Part shown: positions 1-10,400 of the stretch, one piece after another
Layout: the number at the start of each line of letters is the position of its first letter
Position numbering within the stretch: position 1 is the stretch's first letter
Source: Chionis minor
Taxonomy: Eukaryota > Chordata > Aves > Charadriiformes > Chionididae
Assembly: GCA_013398295.1 (NCBI GenBank)
Contig: VZSF01007798.1
Coordinates: 159,794-223,793 of the forward strand
Reading direction: 5' to 3'
DNA: 64,000 nt
Translations under genes and position numbers: made by a program
Notes under the pieces: model-generated
What the model saw: the letters and a program-made list of their open reading frames with translations, nothing else
What the model was told of the DNA's origin: nothing
Databases searched by the model: none

Positions 1-480
1 CCCGCGGGGGGCGCCCCTTGCCTCGCCTCGGCTTGGGGGCGCCCGGGCTCCCCCCGAAGTTGGAGCAGGCCGAGTGCGGCCGTGGGAAGCGGCATCCCGC
101 GCTCTCCATCCCGCATCCCGCGGCGGGCACGGAGCCGCCACCCCGGCCTAGGGGGCCGGAACGGCAGCGCCCGCGGGCAGCGAGAGGGGCTGGGGCGGCC
201 CGGCCTCCCCCCGGCCGGCGGGGGCGCCCCGCCCCGCNAGCACCGCTCCGCTCCCCCAGCGCGGCCGCCTCCGGCTGGGGAAGTTTGCGGAGGCTCCGGG
301 TCGGCGGTTACCGGGGACCCCGCAGCGCCTGTCCCTCGGGGTCTCCCCTGCCTCGGCTCAGCCCGGTTTTCCGTTACCCAGAGGCTGCGGAGAGCTGGGG
401 GTGCGGGGGGGGGACCCCGACGTCGGGTCGCCCCGCCGGGGGAGAGGCACATGGCGTGTAGCCGGCCTGGCACGGCGGGA
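1..480. promoter_or_regulatory. CpG island, possible promoter or first exon
   Basis: The sequence is very GC-rich and CpG is not depleted, in sharp contrast with most of the window. GC-box (Sp1-type) cores are visible near 192-200 (GGGGCGGCC) and 226-236 (GCCCCGCCCC). There is no TATA box. Islands of this kind in vertebrates usually mark promoters or first exons of widely expressed or developmental genes. The island runs off the left edge, so the direction of any transcript cannot be decided. The ATG at 451 opens only a 13-codon frame, so no coding start is supported. Position 238 is an undetermined base inside the GC-richest part. Confidence 0.6.
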
Positions 481-910
481 TCCTCGGGCTGAAAATAGCC
501 CTTTTCCACCAGCTTTGGCAACCCTGGCCATAGTCTTTGCTTCCCGGCTCCCGGTGGGATTGGGGCCGGGGCTGCATCGGGAGCAGCAGCCGGGGGCTGC
601 AGACACGGTACCGGCGTGCCTCGGCCGTTTGCAGGGAAACCTGAAATGAGGACCTGCGTCTGGAGGAACACACGCTCTTGCTCTGCAGGTTCAGACCTAC
701 TTGGAGAAGCATGTGCCAGCCAGGTGTGTGTGCTGCAAACCCAGCCCACGGGGTGCAGTTCTTAACTTGAGCGATGAGCCCGATGCAGGAGCTCCACTGC
801 CGTCCCGGCTGCTGGTCAAGGGAGCCTCTTGCTGGCCTTGGAAGAGGGAGTCTCTTCCCATGTGTGCCGTCTCCAGCTTGTGTCCTGTTCCCATCAGTGA
901 CACAAATATA

Positions 911-1154
911 ATCTTCCTTTCTTCTTTTCTTTCTTCCTTTATTTCTTTCCTCTTTTCTCTTTCTTTCTTTCTTTTCTTTCTTTCTTTGTTTCTTTTTCTT
1001 TCTTTTTCTTTCTTTCTTTTTCTTTCTTTCTCTTTCTTTTCCTTCCTTCCTTCCTTCCTTCCCTCCCTCCCTTTCCTTCCTTTCCTTCCTTTCTTTTTTC
1101 TTTCTTTTTCTTTTCTTTTTTCTTTCTTTTCTTTCTTTTCTTTCTTTCTTTCTC
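911..1154. repeat. Polypyrimidine microsatellite (TTTC/TTCC/CCTT)n
   Basis: About 244 bases are almost purely C and T on the plus strand: TTTC and TTTTC units, then a TTCC/TCCC core around 1040-1085, then TTTC units again. Rare interruptions such as a G at about 988 occur. The lysine/glutamate-rich minus-strand frame and the serine/phenylalanine-rich plus-strand frame across it are by-products of the repeat, not genes. Long homopurine-homopyrimidine tracts with local mirror symmetry can form triplex (H-DNA). The tract lies about 450 bp beyond the CpG island. Confidence 0.95.
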
Positions 1155-3152
1155 TGGCTGATTTATTTGTGATGATCAGAGGACCCACCCAAGCTCCGAT
1201 CCGTATGGCACACCGCCTCCTTTAGAGGGCTTGCATTGTTTTGCATTCTGAAATGCCCAATTTATTCCTGCTTGGGAAACACCTTGGGAGGAGGCTGCAG
1301 CCGGTGGCTTCTGCGGCGGGCCCTTAGGGAATACCGGTGTTGCAGCATCCATTTGCTGTGCCTGGGGCACGGGTTACCCACCGATTTGAACGCCACGGTT
1401 GTGTGCTGGTGCCAAGCTGGTGCTCGTGCGGGCTGTTTGTCTACCGTGCTGCTGCCGGAGGGTTGGCAGCCGTGCGGAGCCGTATCCAGGTGCTGGGTGT
1501 GGTACGGGCACCCAGGATTGCCTCTCCCGCGCCGTTCCCGATCCTGCTGCAGCACGGCACTTCCTCTACACTGTGGCATCCCCAGCTGCTACCGGCGCCG
1601 CGTGAAACAGCGCAGAAGATAATGAAATACAAAAACTGTGTTACAACGGCTTTATTTATAGAACAAGGCTTTGAGGGGTTTGAATGATTTTTTTTTTTCC
1701 CTGCAGTTATGAATTGCTCCTGTGAGAGGCTGGGTAGCCAGGATTGCTGGTAGGTGTGTCTGTGAAGTCCTTATGAACCTTGGGAGATTATGTACAGATG
1801 AGTGACCGTCCTGCTGTATCTGGACTACGTTTCCCACCGTGGGCTACCAGAATACTTCCGAGTGCCTTGTGAGCCAGAAATAGTCACCAGGGCCAGTCTG
1901 ACAGGCAGAGCTTTCTCCCGGCGTTCTCAGCACTTACTGCCTTATTAAGACAATGTATTTATATTGAAAGAGGTCTTTCCATGCTTATTCTTTTATAAAA
2001 CTTATTTTTTTAAAAAAGAAACAAACACAAACCCCTGTTGTACGAGAGCCTATGCCAACCTCAGACACTACTTACGCGCCGATGTGAGAGCAGCTCTTTC
2101 TTCTTCTTGAGAGAAAACACCATCCATCAGTGTATTCTTTTATATTTTCTTTCTGTATAACGTTCATTTTGTATCAAGGGGCCGTGGCATTTCCTGGGCT
2201 TGGTCCCCCCCCTTCCCCAGTGGGCAGCACGTACCTCAGATCCCTGTTCTGTGGGACCATCAAAGGCTGTGTTTGGAGAGGTTTTCTAACGAGGAATATC
2301 AGGGCGAGGAGGTGCCTGGAGGTGCTGTTGCATTGCTCCATGCCTGGGCGTTGTTATCAGTACGGATGTCGTCGTGTCCCTGCTGGTTCTGCGATGTTTT
2401 CCCCACTAAGAGCGCTAGAGAAAACTGGTCCAGAAAATACCTTAATTAGAAGCTGCGAGAAAGCCGCCGCTGCGCTCTCTGCTGCTGTGGCGTGTGGGCA
2501 GCATGTGCCGGTGCGGCTCAGCACCAGCGCGGGGGTTCTTTCTTAACAAGCCATGTCCGTCATTAATTAATTACTTCCATCCCATGTTCAGGTGCTCCGG
2601 GCTTTGCTTGAGGGAAAATCTCCCGGGACCGTGTGTTGTTGATGAGTGCGAAGGAGTCAGTGGTGGGAAGGAGCAAGGGGAGGACGGGGACAGTTTGCTG
2701 CGAAGCCACCCTCTGCTTTCGTCGCTACCTGCCCTGCTCGGGGGGGCTCGGAAGGAGAGGGCAGGGGAAGGGTTGTGTGTCCTGGTGGCTCACCGTGGAG
2801 CTGGAAGCTGGCAGGGGATGTGGGGGGTGCCCACAGCTCACATGGCCACAAATAACACTGTGACAATCTGTGTGCCAGTAATGAAGGACTTGTGCCTGCG
2901 TGATCTTCTTCTGGCACCAACTTTGGCCAGTGAGCCTTCCAAAGGAACGCGCAAAATCTGCAAAATCCAGCAGCACCCTGTGTGAACATTCCACCTTCTT
3001 CGACCTGGAAGCAGTGAGGGAGACTGTGAGATGGGGGCAGGGAAAGGGAAGGATGCTCCGGAGGTCGGCTCTCAGGCACGCTGCCACCCACTGTGTATGC
3101 AGGGTGATGCTGGCTGTGGGGAGCTGCTGCCTGCCCTGGGAAGTGCAGTGTC
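1155..3152. other. Unique DNA, no gene seen
   Basis: This stretch between two simple repeats has mixed composition. Frames of up to about 138 codons occur on both strands, but none shows a domain or flanking splice sites that agree with it. An A/T-rich part near 1930-2040 contains homopolymer runs. I see no repeat family that I recognise. Confidence 0.5.
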
Positions 3153-3225
3153 TCCCCTTCCCTTCCCTTCCCTTCCCTTCCCTTCCCTTCCCTTCCCTTC
3201 CCTTCCCTTCCCTTCCCTTCCCCCT
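3153..3225. repeat. (CCCTT)n pentanucleotide array
   Basis: About 13 uninterrupted copies of CCCTT (AAGGG on the minus strand) run from 3155 to 3220. The purity suggests a recent, probably length-variable array. The (EGKGR)n-like and (PFPSL)n-like frames over this region are translations of the repeat and should not be annotated as proteins. Four or more AAGGG units give closely spaced G-tracts on the minus strand, so that strand could form a G-quadruplex. Confidence 0.95.
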
Positions 3226-4951
3226 GAGCCTTGAGGGAGAGGAGGAGGGAGAAGGAAAATCAGTTGAGCCGGAGCCTCTGCACAAAGCAGGACAAGGAAG
3301 ATTGCGGAGCGCTGAGCTCTAATCTCCGCTCTGAGCCTGCACGGGGCTGCTGTGCCAGTTGCAGCTCAGGCCAGCCGCGCTGCAGCCCGGCGGAGAGGCG
3401 GAAGCTGCAGTCCCAGGGCAGGACTCGCCCTGCGCATCCAGGCGGAACTGAGGGAAGAAGAAAGGAGTCGGTCTAATTAGGTGTGCATTCTCTTCCCCTT
3501 GGATTTGCAATGCTTTCTGCTGCTGTCACCTTCATTAAGACATATCTCCGAGTGCCAAGCTCCTTTTTTGATGTTCCTAAAGAGATGGTTGGTTTGTTTT
3601 TTTTTTTTATGCAGGAGGCACATGCACAGTGAAATAGGAGCATCCTGTGCCACTGCAAAGAGGCAGCATCACAGTATTGGTGCCGGCAAGGGCTGGGAGT
3701 TGCCCTAGGACTTCTCCCTCCTGTCCGTGCGGAAAGCTTTGTACTGTGTCCTAGAGCCAGATGGATCTGGCGGGGATTCGTGGGTAACAGGGCTTCAGGG
3801 CTTCTCCATCACACACAGGTGTGGGAGGCAGGAGGGGGGCTTGGCATCTACAAAGCCCAGCTTCTCCTCCCCTTTCATGCTTGTGGTTGCAGCTCCTGGA
3901 GGTTTCCAGAGACTGAGGGAAAAGGAGACAGTTGTACTGAAAAGTCATAAGCAGCTAAAAGAAGCGAAGGGTGGAACCTTCCGTGTTTGCACAGAGATGC
4001 CAAAGCAATTCCTACAGACTTTGCTAAAACGTGCAAACTCACCTCAGCCTGCACTGGTGTCTTATCGTGGCTATCGAGACATGCTGCGGCTTGAGTTTTG
4101 GGTGGCTGGTTATCCATTATGATGGTCTTCGGCGATGATACGTAGGCTGAGAGCGGAGCAGCATCAAAGCAACACAGATATTTCTGAAGGTGTGTGTGTG
4201 GCATGCGTGGAAAGGCCCTGCCTGTATGTGAGGCAAAACACATCTGCGTGTGGTGTTGCACAGGCTCTGTCTGTATTTACTTTGCTTCTGGCGCCTGGTC
4301 TTGGCCCTGCTTCTGGCTTCTTTGCATCCTTCACCGGGTCCATGAGCCTTTTTCTGATGTAGTTTCAGCTTTTCCAGCTGTAACGCTGGGAGAGTGATGC
4401 TGAGTTACCTCCCAAGTGACCCAGAATATGCTCAAAGGTCTGTCCAGAGCTAAAACATGGAGGTTTATGCAGTTGCCGATCACTTCTTTAGCAGTGACAC
4501 AGTGTCAGGTGACAAGACCAATGATATTCGCCTTGGGGGTATTGCTGCATCAACAGCAGGTTTGTCTTGTGGTCTGGCCTGCCTTCCCCACAACCTTTGC
4601 ATTGTTAGCTTGGAGCTGATCAATAGGACCAGCAGATTTTACAGAGTTTATTGTCCCTCTCAAGTCTCCGCTCCTGGAATCAGGGGATTAGAAAAGTACT
4701 TGAGTTTTATTTTGTAGCCTTCCTGGTTGGCAAGAAAAGCACAAGCATGTGCAAAATGTCGTGGAAGTTGGAAGCAAGAGAGCACTCCAGTGCTGTGATT
4801 TTTAGCAGTTTCTTGGTAGCGCCGGAGTACGAGGCATCAGCCTGATGACTGGCAAGTAGTGGACAACCCTTCTCCCCCAGACAGCCAGCGGTGTCAGGGT
4901 CCCCTCTGCATGGGTCAGGCAAGGCAGGGGTTACAGAATATCTGCTTTCAT
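3226..4951. other. Unique DNA, no gene seen
   Basis: No recognisable exon, RNA or transposon was found. The frame at 3727-4122 (131 codons) is open but resembles no family I know and lacks convincing splice junctions. A short poly-T run is at about 3597-3609. Confidence 0.45.
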
Positions 4952-5085
4952 AAAATCATAGAACAGTTTGGAAGAGACATCTGGAGGTATCTGATCAACC
5001 TCCTGCTCAAAGCTGGATCGGGTTGCTCAGCGGCTTGTCCTCTCAAGGATGGATGTCATCTCCAAGGCTGGATACATCCTCTCCT
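4952..5085 (-). mobile_element. CR1 LINE 3' fragment, old
   Basis: On the plus strand the segment opens with AAAATCATAGAACAGTTTGG. It continues with CTGCTCAAAGCTGGATC, GGTTGCTCAG and CTCCAAGG blocks. In avian CR1 these come in this order when the 3' end is read in antisense. CR1 is a non-LTR retrotransposon that integrates by target-primed reverse transcription and is usually cut short at its 5' side, which explains the small size. Divergence is high and homology fades after about 5085. It may be a separate insertion from the fragment starting at 5704, or the 3' part of one element split by unrelated sequence. Confidence 0.75.
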
Positions 5086-5703
5086 CCATAGCTCAGATTT
5101 CTTGGCCTGTCTGGTCAAGGCTGCTCAAGACCTTTGTCACCTGGCCTGTGTGGTCCATGTGTGGACCATGAGTGGTCCGTGTCCCTTTGGCACAGTCAGG
5201 GTACCTCTTGTCTGTCACTAGGCATGGCAGTGGTGGGGCAGGAGTGGTGGTGCACATGGTGGTCCATACTTGGTGGGAGTAAGTGATCGTCCCTGTGAGC
5301 TCAGGAGCAGGCGTTGAGGGAGATACTGAGGAGGACCTGAAAGTCACAGTCCGGGTCCCTGGCAGGGACGCTCGGGACGGCAGCAGACAGTCCCAGACAT
5401 TTCTGTCTTGCACCCATGTTTGCTGTTCTGACTGCATTTGGGGATAAAGCCCTTGGACATATTTTCTGTATGCTCCCAGCACGGTGCCCCATGTCAATGT
5501 TAGTTAAAGCAAAGTTTCCCAGAAACTCTTTAGTCCTCAAACGCACCCTGTGCTGGAAGCCTTTCCTGGACACCATGCAGTGGCAGAAAATGCTGTGGGG
5601 ACATAGTTTAGCATGGCCAGATCCCAGAATCCTGGAGGTGCTGGTGGAAAGGGCCCTCTGCATGGTCCAGACACCCACCCTGAGCAGAGCTGTTGCCAAT
5701 GTC
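5086..5703. other. Unassigned spacer between two CR1 pieces
   Basis: A plus-strand frame beginning at 5416 is open for 163 codons, but it runs into the downstream CR1 sequence and shows no domain. The 5151-5168 segment holds a short inverted repeat (TGGTCCA, four-base loop, TGGACCA). The start of the next CR1 may lie up to 80 bases further left than annotated, because the extreme 3' part is too diverged to place. Confidence 0.4.
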
Positions 5704-6345
5704 AGATCAGGTCTGCTGTGGCTTTCTCTATCCAAGCTTTATAAACCTCCAACGATAGTGACTTGCTGGCCTTTCCCAGTACTGGAGCTGATGAAAAAAT
5801 TTTTGCTAATGTCTGAATTGAACATCCCAAACTGCAGTTGTTGGCCACAGCTCTTTGCTGTGTCATCTGGCCTCACAAAGGTGTGTTTGGCTCCGTCACC
5901 CTTATAACTGCCTTTGAGCAGCTGTAGGCTGCAATTAGATTGCCCCTTCACCTCCTCTTTGCCAGACCCAACCATCCTAACTCTCTCTACCTGACCTTGT
6001 AGAACATATGCTTTAGGCTTCTGGCCATCTAGCTCACCCTCCACTGGACCTTTTTGGTTTCCCCGTGTTAATTTTGGACTCAGGGGCCCACAGCTGGACA
6101 CAGTGTTGAAGGTGCAGCTTCCCCAGTCCTGAGTGGAGAAGAGCTGTACGTTCCTCTTAGCACAGCCCATGGTGTAGCTGCCGTATGCATAGTAAGAACA
6201 ACCATTTGCTCATATTCACCTTGGTGTCCACCATAGCTCCCCGACCGTTTACAGCAGACTGCTGCTCACACTTTGCAGTGTGAGCTGGTATTGATGTGTG
6301 GGGTCATTCTGCCCCCACTTCATGCCCTTCTTGTACCAAGTGAGT
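5704..6345 (-). mobile_element. CR1 LINE fragment, old, about 640 bp
   Basis: Read in antisense, successive CR1 landmarks appear in the right order: AACCTCC, the AAAAAATTTTTGCTAATGTC block at about 5795, a CTGCAGTTGTTGGCC block, GCAATTAGATTGCCCCTTCA at about 5930, a GGACTCAGGGGCCCACAGCTGGACACAGTGTT-like stretch near 6070-6105, and GCTCATATTCA at about 6210. This covers the 3' UTR and the end of the reverse-transcriptase ORF of CR1. Many substitutions and stops make it a dead, old copy. The frames annotated across it are not genes. Confidence 0.85.
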
Positions 6346-6959
6346 GCTTCTTAATACTGTTCCTCATTCGCTAATTCAAAAAGTGTGGACATTTAGGTAA
6401 ACAGATGCCTCCCTGCACAGGAATGTGTTTCTTTACTCTACTGAAGTGTTATTTAGCAGTGGGTCAGAAACATTTGAAGAAGTCTAGGCTTCCCACCCTG
6501 CACTTGGCTTCTCCAGATCGCCCTGCTGAATGGTTCTTCCCCATGCTGCTGCCCCAGTTCCACCCCAGACAGGTAAGGAGAAGCTAGTCCTTGATATGGG
6601 TTGCCTTCTTCCTTCCACCATCAACAACCTTAGGTGATCAAAGGCCTTTTGCCAAACTTTTTTTGCTGCTTACTTCCTGGAGTTGACTCAGAAAAGCTTT
6701 CTTGTCCTGCATTTCTGTACTTTACCCAAGGAGGTCTCCATGAAGGTCTGGAGAGTCTTTATTGTCAGCTATTCTTTGATCCCCATCCACAGCTGCAATT
6801 GCACATGGAGATGAAAAAAAGGCGCAGAGAAAGCAAATGCAAATGTACCAGCAGAGTGAGGTTCACCGCCTGGATGGGAGTTTCCAGCCCGTCACAGCTT
6901 TGCTCCATCTCGTGGGAGTTCGACACGTTCCCTCAGATGGCTCTTTGAGTCTTACTGCC

Positions 6960-7480
6960 TTTTAACTGTTGTACTTTCTTTTATCTCTCCGTGTTGCACC
7001 TTCCGCTGGAACCAAAGGAATGTTTGCATCCAAATTTGACACTTTCTTTTCTTCCCTGAGTGCATGGGATAATTATAGTGCCTTGCATGGACTTATACTA
7101 ATTGATCAGTTATTAGTGATAATTATAATTTACATGATGGCTTAGGAAGAAGGGGCACTTCTACAGTAGAAGTGCTGCTCTAAGGTAACAGCTCAGAATT
7201 GCTTGCTGATGTGTCACACCATCTCCTGTGTGGCAACTGTGGGGAAATGGGTTAACATTATTATTTTTTTTCATTAGGAACAAATCTTTTGCAAGAACCA
7301 TCTGGCTGCTAAATTCTTCTCCTGAAGCTATGCAGTTTGCTGGGAGTTCATTTGCGTCTTTAGGTATTAAAGAGAAAGTAAAAGTGACTGATTAGTCTAA
7401 GACTGGGACCATTCACATCAAAGTGACAGATTTTGTGAGCTGGATTTGGGAAAGTGTTTAAAACTGGTGCGTTTTCATTA
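6960..7480. other. AT-rich block with palindrome, candidate conserved non-coding element
   Basis: The block is distinctly AT-rich compared with its flanks. It holds TAAT-core motifs of the kind homeodomain proteins bind: ATAATTAT occurs twice, near 7069 and 7120, with ACTAAT and ATTAGT as inverted copies around 7098-7118. A perfect inverted repeat lies at 7155-7175 (10-base arms GCACTTCTAC, one-base centre). No coding frame crosses it. Conservation cannot be judged without an alignment, so the regulatory reading is inference. Confidence 0.3.
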
Positions 7481-10400
7481 AATTTTGAAGACTGTGGGCA
7501 GAACTATGCTCTCGGCACTCCAGTACAGCTCTCAACTCTGCACCCTGCGTTGTTATGTCGGAGTGAATTGTGTGGCCGTTAAAATTTGTGTGTGCTTGTT
7601 TGATGACTTTAAATATTGATTTTAATTGTGTGTCTTTCTTAAGGCTGTGAGTGATGACCAGAGCCACGTACAATACCCCATGTGCATAACACAGCAACAT
7701 GCACGGGGAAGAGATGTGAACTCAGCCTGACTCTTAAAAAGAATGGGAGGAGGCAGAGGAGAGGAAAAAAATCTTTGGAGGCCCCAAATTCAGCTTTCCC
7801 TGCTTCCAGGCACCACGGGGGGCTTTGTCAGAGACCTGCCATCAGCTGCCGGGCAAGTCAGGATTTCAGAAGCCTTTTGTGAGTGCTGGTGTCTGGCTGT
7901 GAAGGCGACATGCCCTCCTCTGACAAAAGGCATCTTTTGAAATCCTAAGAGCAAATACTGAGTTTGTTAACATCGTATTTGTCTCTGCGGAGAAAAATCA
8001 TCACCTGAAAGCCACCGGGACCTTCGGGGCTTGCACGTCTCCACGACATCAGCGTGGTTCGAGGGGTGGTGGGAAGTCGCGGCTGGGGAGCAAATCCCTC
8101 TCCGTGGGCGCAGGTCCCTTCCCAAGCGCAGGCATCCAGCGTGGATCTGGCTGTGATTAATGCTTGCCATGCCCGCACAAACATGGTTAGCGTTGGCTTT
8201 ACACTAGAGGGCTGTCTGTCCCTTTCCCTTCAGAGAAACGGCAGGAGTCTGTGCACCGAGAATGCTCTTGTCGTTCGCAGCATCTGGGAGATTTGACAGC
8301 GGCCCCTTTTGTCAGGTGAGTAATGGGATGCTTGCTTGTATGTACTCCTCCGTGCTCCACAAGAACATCCATGTCCTGGTCCGGAGGGTGCTTTGGAGCT
8401 GTTTGTCTCGGGCGAGGTGAAGCCTCTCTGGTTTTATCGCCGGGCGCTCTGTCCTCCTGCGCAGGTTCGCAGCCGTTCTGCGAGAACCAGCAGGCTTCAG
8501 GCTGGCGGTAGTCTTCCCTTCCTCTGCGTTCAGGCTACCTTTGCTGCCAGGAGTGACAGCACCGAGTGTCAGCACAGGGGCTTGCTCCGGGAGCGCGGCA
8601 TCTCCTGCTGCTGCCCTCAACGTTTGCACATCCGCTTCTGCGGCCGGGCAGGAGGTGCTTTGGGAATGGCAGGAGGAAAATCTTCACTGTCCTAGGGCCG
8701 AAAGAGATTTGGCAGCTTTCATTCCATAAGCTCAGAGCGGATGGCTTCCCCTGGCTTCTCTGCTGACAGCAGGGCTCGGACCTCGGTGGAGGACCTTGGG
8801 CCACCATAAAGGCCAATTGCTGCTGGTCCGCACGGGCGCTCTCATCGCAGCTTTGCTTAATTCTGTCCCCACTCACCTTTGCCTAGGCTGGCTTTAACTG
8901 GGGTGAAGATGAAACTAGGTGAGGTTTGCCGCTGCTTAACGCGGTTGGTTTGAATTCAGGCTTTCCCTTGAAGAGGTGTGGCTGCCTGGAGAGACGCAAC
9001 CGCAAACACAAGCCCCTCGGTGACTTCCAAGTGCATCGTGACAGCTGCGTTGGGAGCATTTGCTTCCGCTCCTGGGTGCCCGCATGGGCAACGTTCAGCT
9101 TGGTTTGGGCAGAAGCAGTGTTAACTGAGGGCAGCCAAATCCCTCGGACTTTGCTAACAAGGGTCTGCTTCAGCAGGGAGGGTGGGAGGTGGGGGGATGT
9201 GGCGAGGTGGCCGGGAGCTGGCGGAGGGGTTGCACGGGTGGGACGGAGAGCGGTGCTGGGCACGCTCCGGGGCTGCGTCCTGCCCGCGCTGAAGCGCAGA
9301 CATCGGTTCTTTGTCAGCAGCTGATTTATCAAGTCCTTCAAGACTTCTCTGTCGGCATCTTTTCTCAATTTGTGGCTAATATATCCTGGAGAGAGGGGGG
9401 AATTAATAACGGTAATTACAGCAGCTCGCAGTCCTGCGCGACAGCGTTAACTACGTTCCATAGTGATGGACGGCGGGGGGCTGCTCTGCCACGAGGAGGC
9501 TGGATGTGGAGGTGGCCCGTTGGACCTGCCCTCCATGCACCATCACCCACCCGCTGGGACAGCAGCTGCTGCCAGATGTGAGGCGGGAGGGGGATCGGCA
9601 GCGGGAGCAGGCCAGGATCTGCTGTCACCTGAACTCTGGGCAGGGATGTCCCTGGGCTGAGCACCAGGGACGAGCCCGTTTGCCGTGCAGGGGTCACCTG
9701 CTGCAGGCATTACCTTGCCCTCTCTGCTCCTGGCCCGGACCCCCGCTGCAGGAGCCGGGGGCTGGAAGCGGGCAGGAGGGCATCGCCCGACCCCGGAGGT
9801 CACCTTGCCTTTTTGCTCTGGTCCTGCTCCTCTGTTAAACTCTGTTTCTGGAGCATCCACACAACATGGAAAGGTCCGCAGAGCAGCCCAGCTCTTTCCA
9901 GAGGCCAGCACGGGATTTCGGTGCGAGAAGGCAGCGTGCCGGTGCTGCTTTCCATGCCCGCGGTGTGGGAAGTTCCCTGCTCGCCTGGCTCAGCCAGGCT
10001 GGTGGATGGGGCGGTTTGGGAAGTCCCTGGGGAGCTGCCCCGGCTGGGCCGGTGGGCTGCATTGCATCCAGCCCCTGCTCCCCCCAACATTTGCACTCCT
10101 TGTTGGAGACCAACAGCTGCCGAATCCTTCGCTTGGTTGGTTCAATTTCAATGCACAAAATGAATTTTGGGCCCTCTGGGCGAGGCAGCGTTAGCAGAGA
10201 GCAAAGGGATCCTGCCAGCCAGGCCTGTCTGGGCATTATGGGGGTGTCAGCTCCTGCAGGCTTCCACGTCTCATCTTTAACCCTCAGTATCTGACATCGT
10301 GCGGGGAAGTGAGACTTCAGCAGGGGCTCGGGCGGCACAGCCTGGCCGAGGCGCAGTGGCTTGCTCCTAAGACTGGGAAGAGGTGACACCTTTGGGTCTG

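Noticed and set aside
697..1225. Lysine/glutamate-rich minus frame and serine/phenylalanine-rich plus frame
   Set aside because: Both are translations of the polypyrimidine microsatellite at 911-1154.
2725..3322. Frames with GKGRE or LPFPS repeats that look like repeat proteins
   Set aside because: They are produced by the (CCCTT)n array and have no independent coding support.
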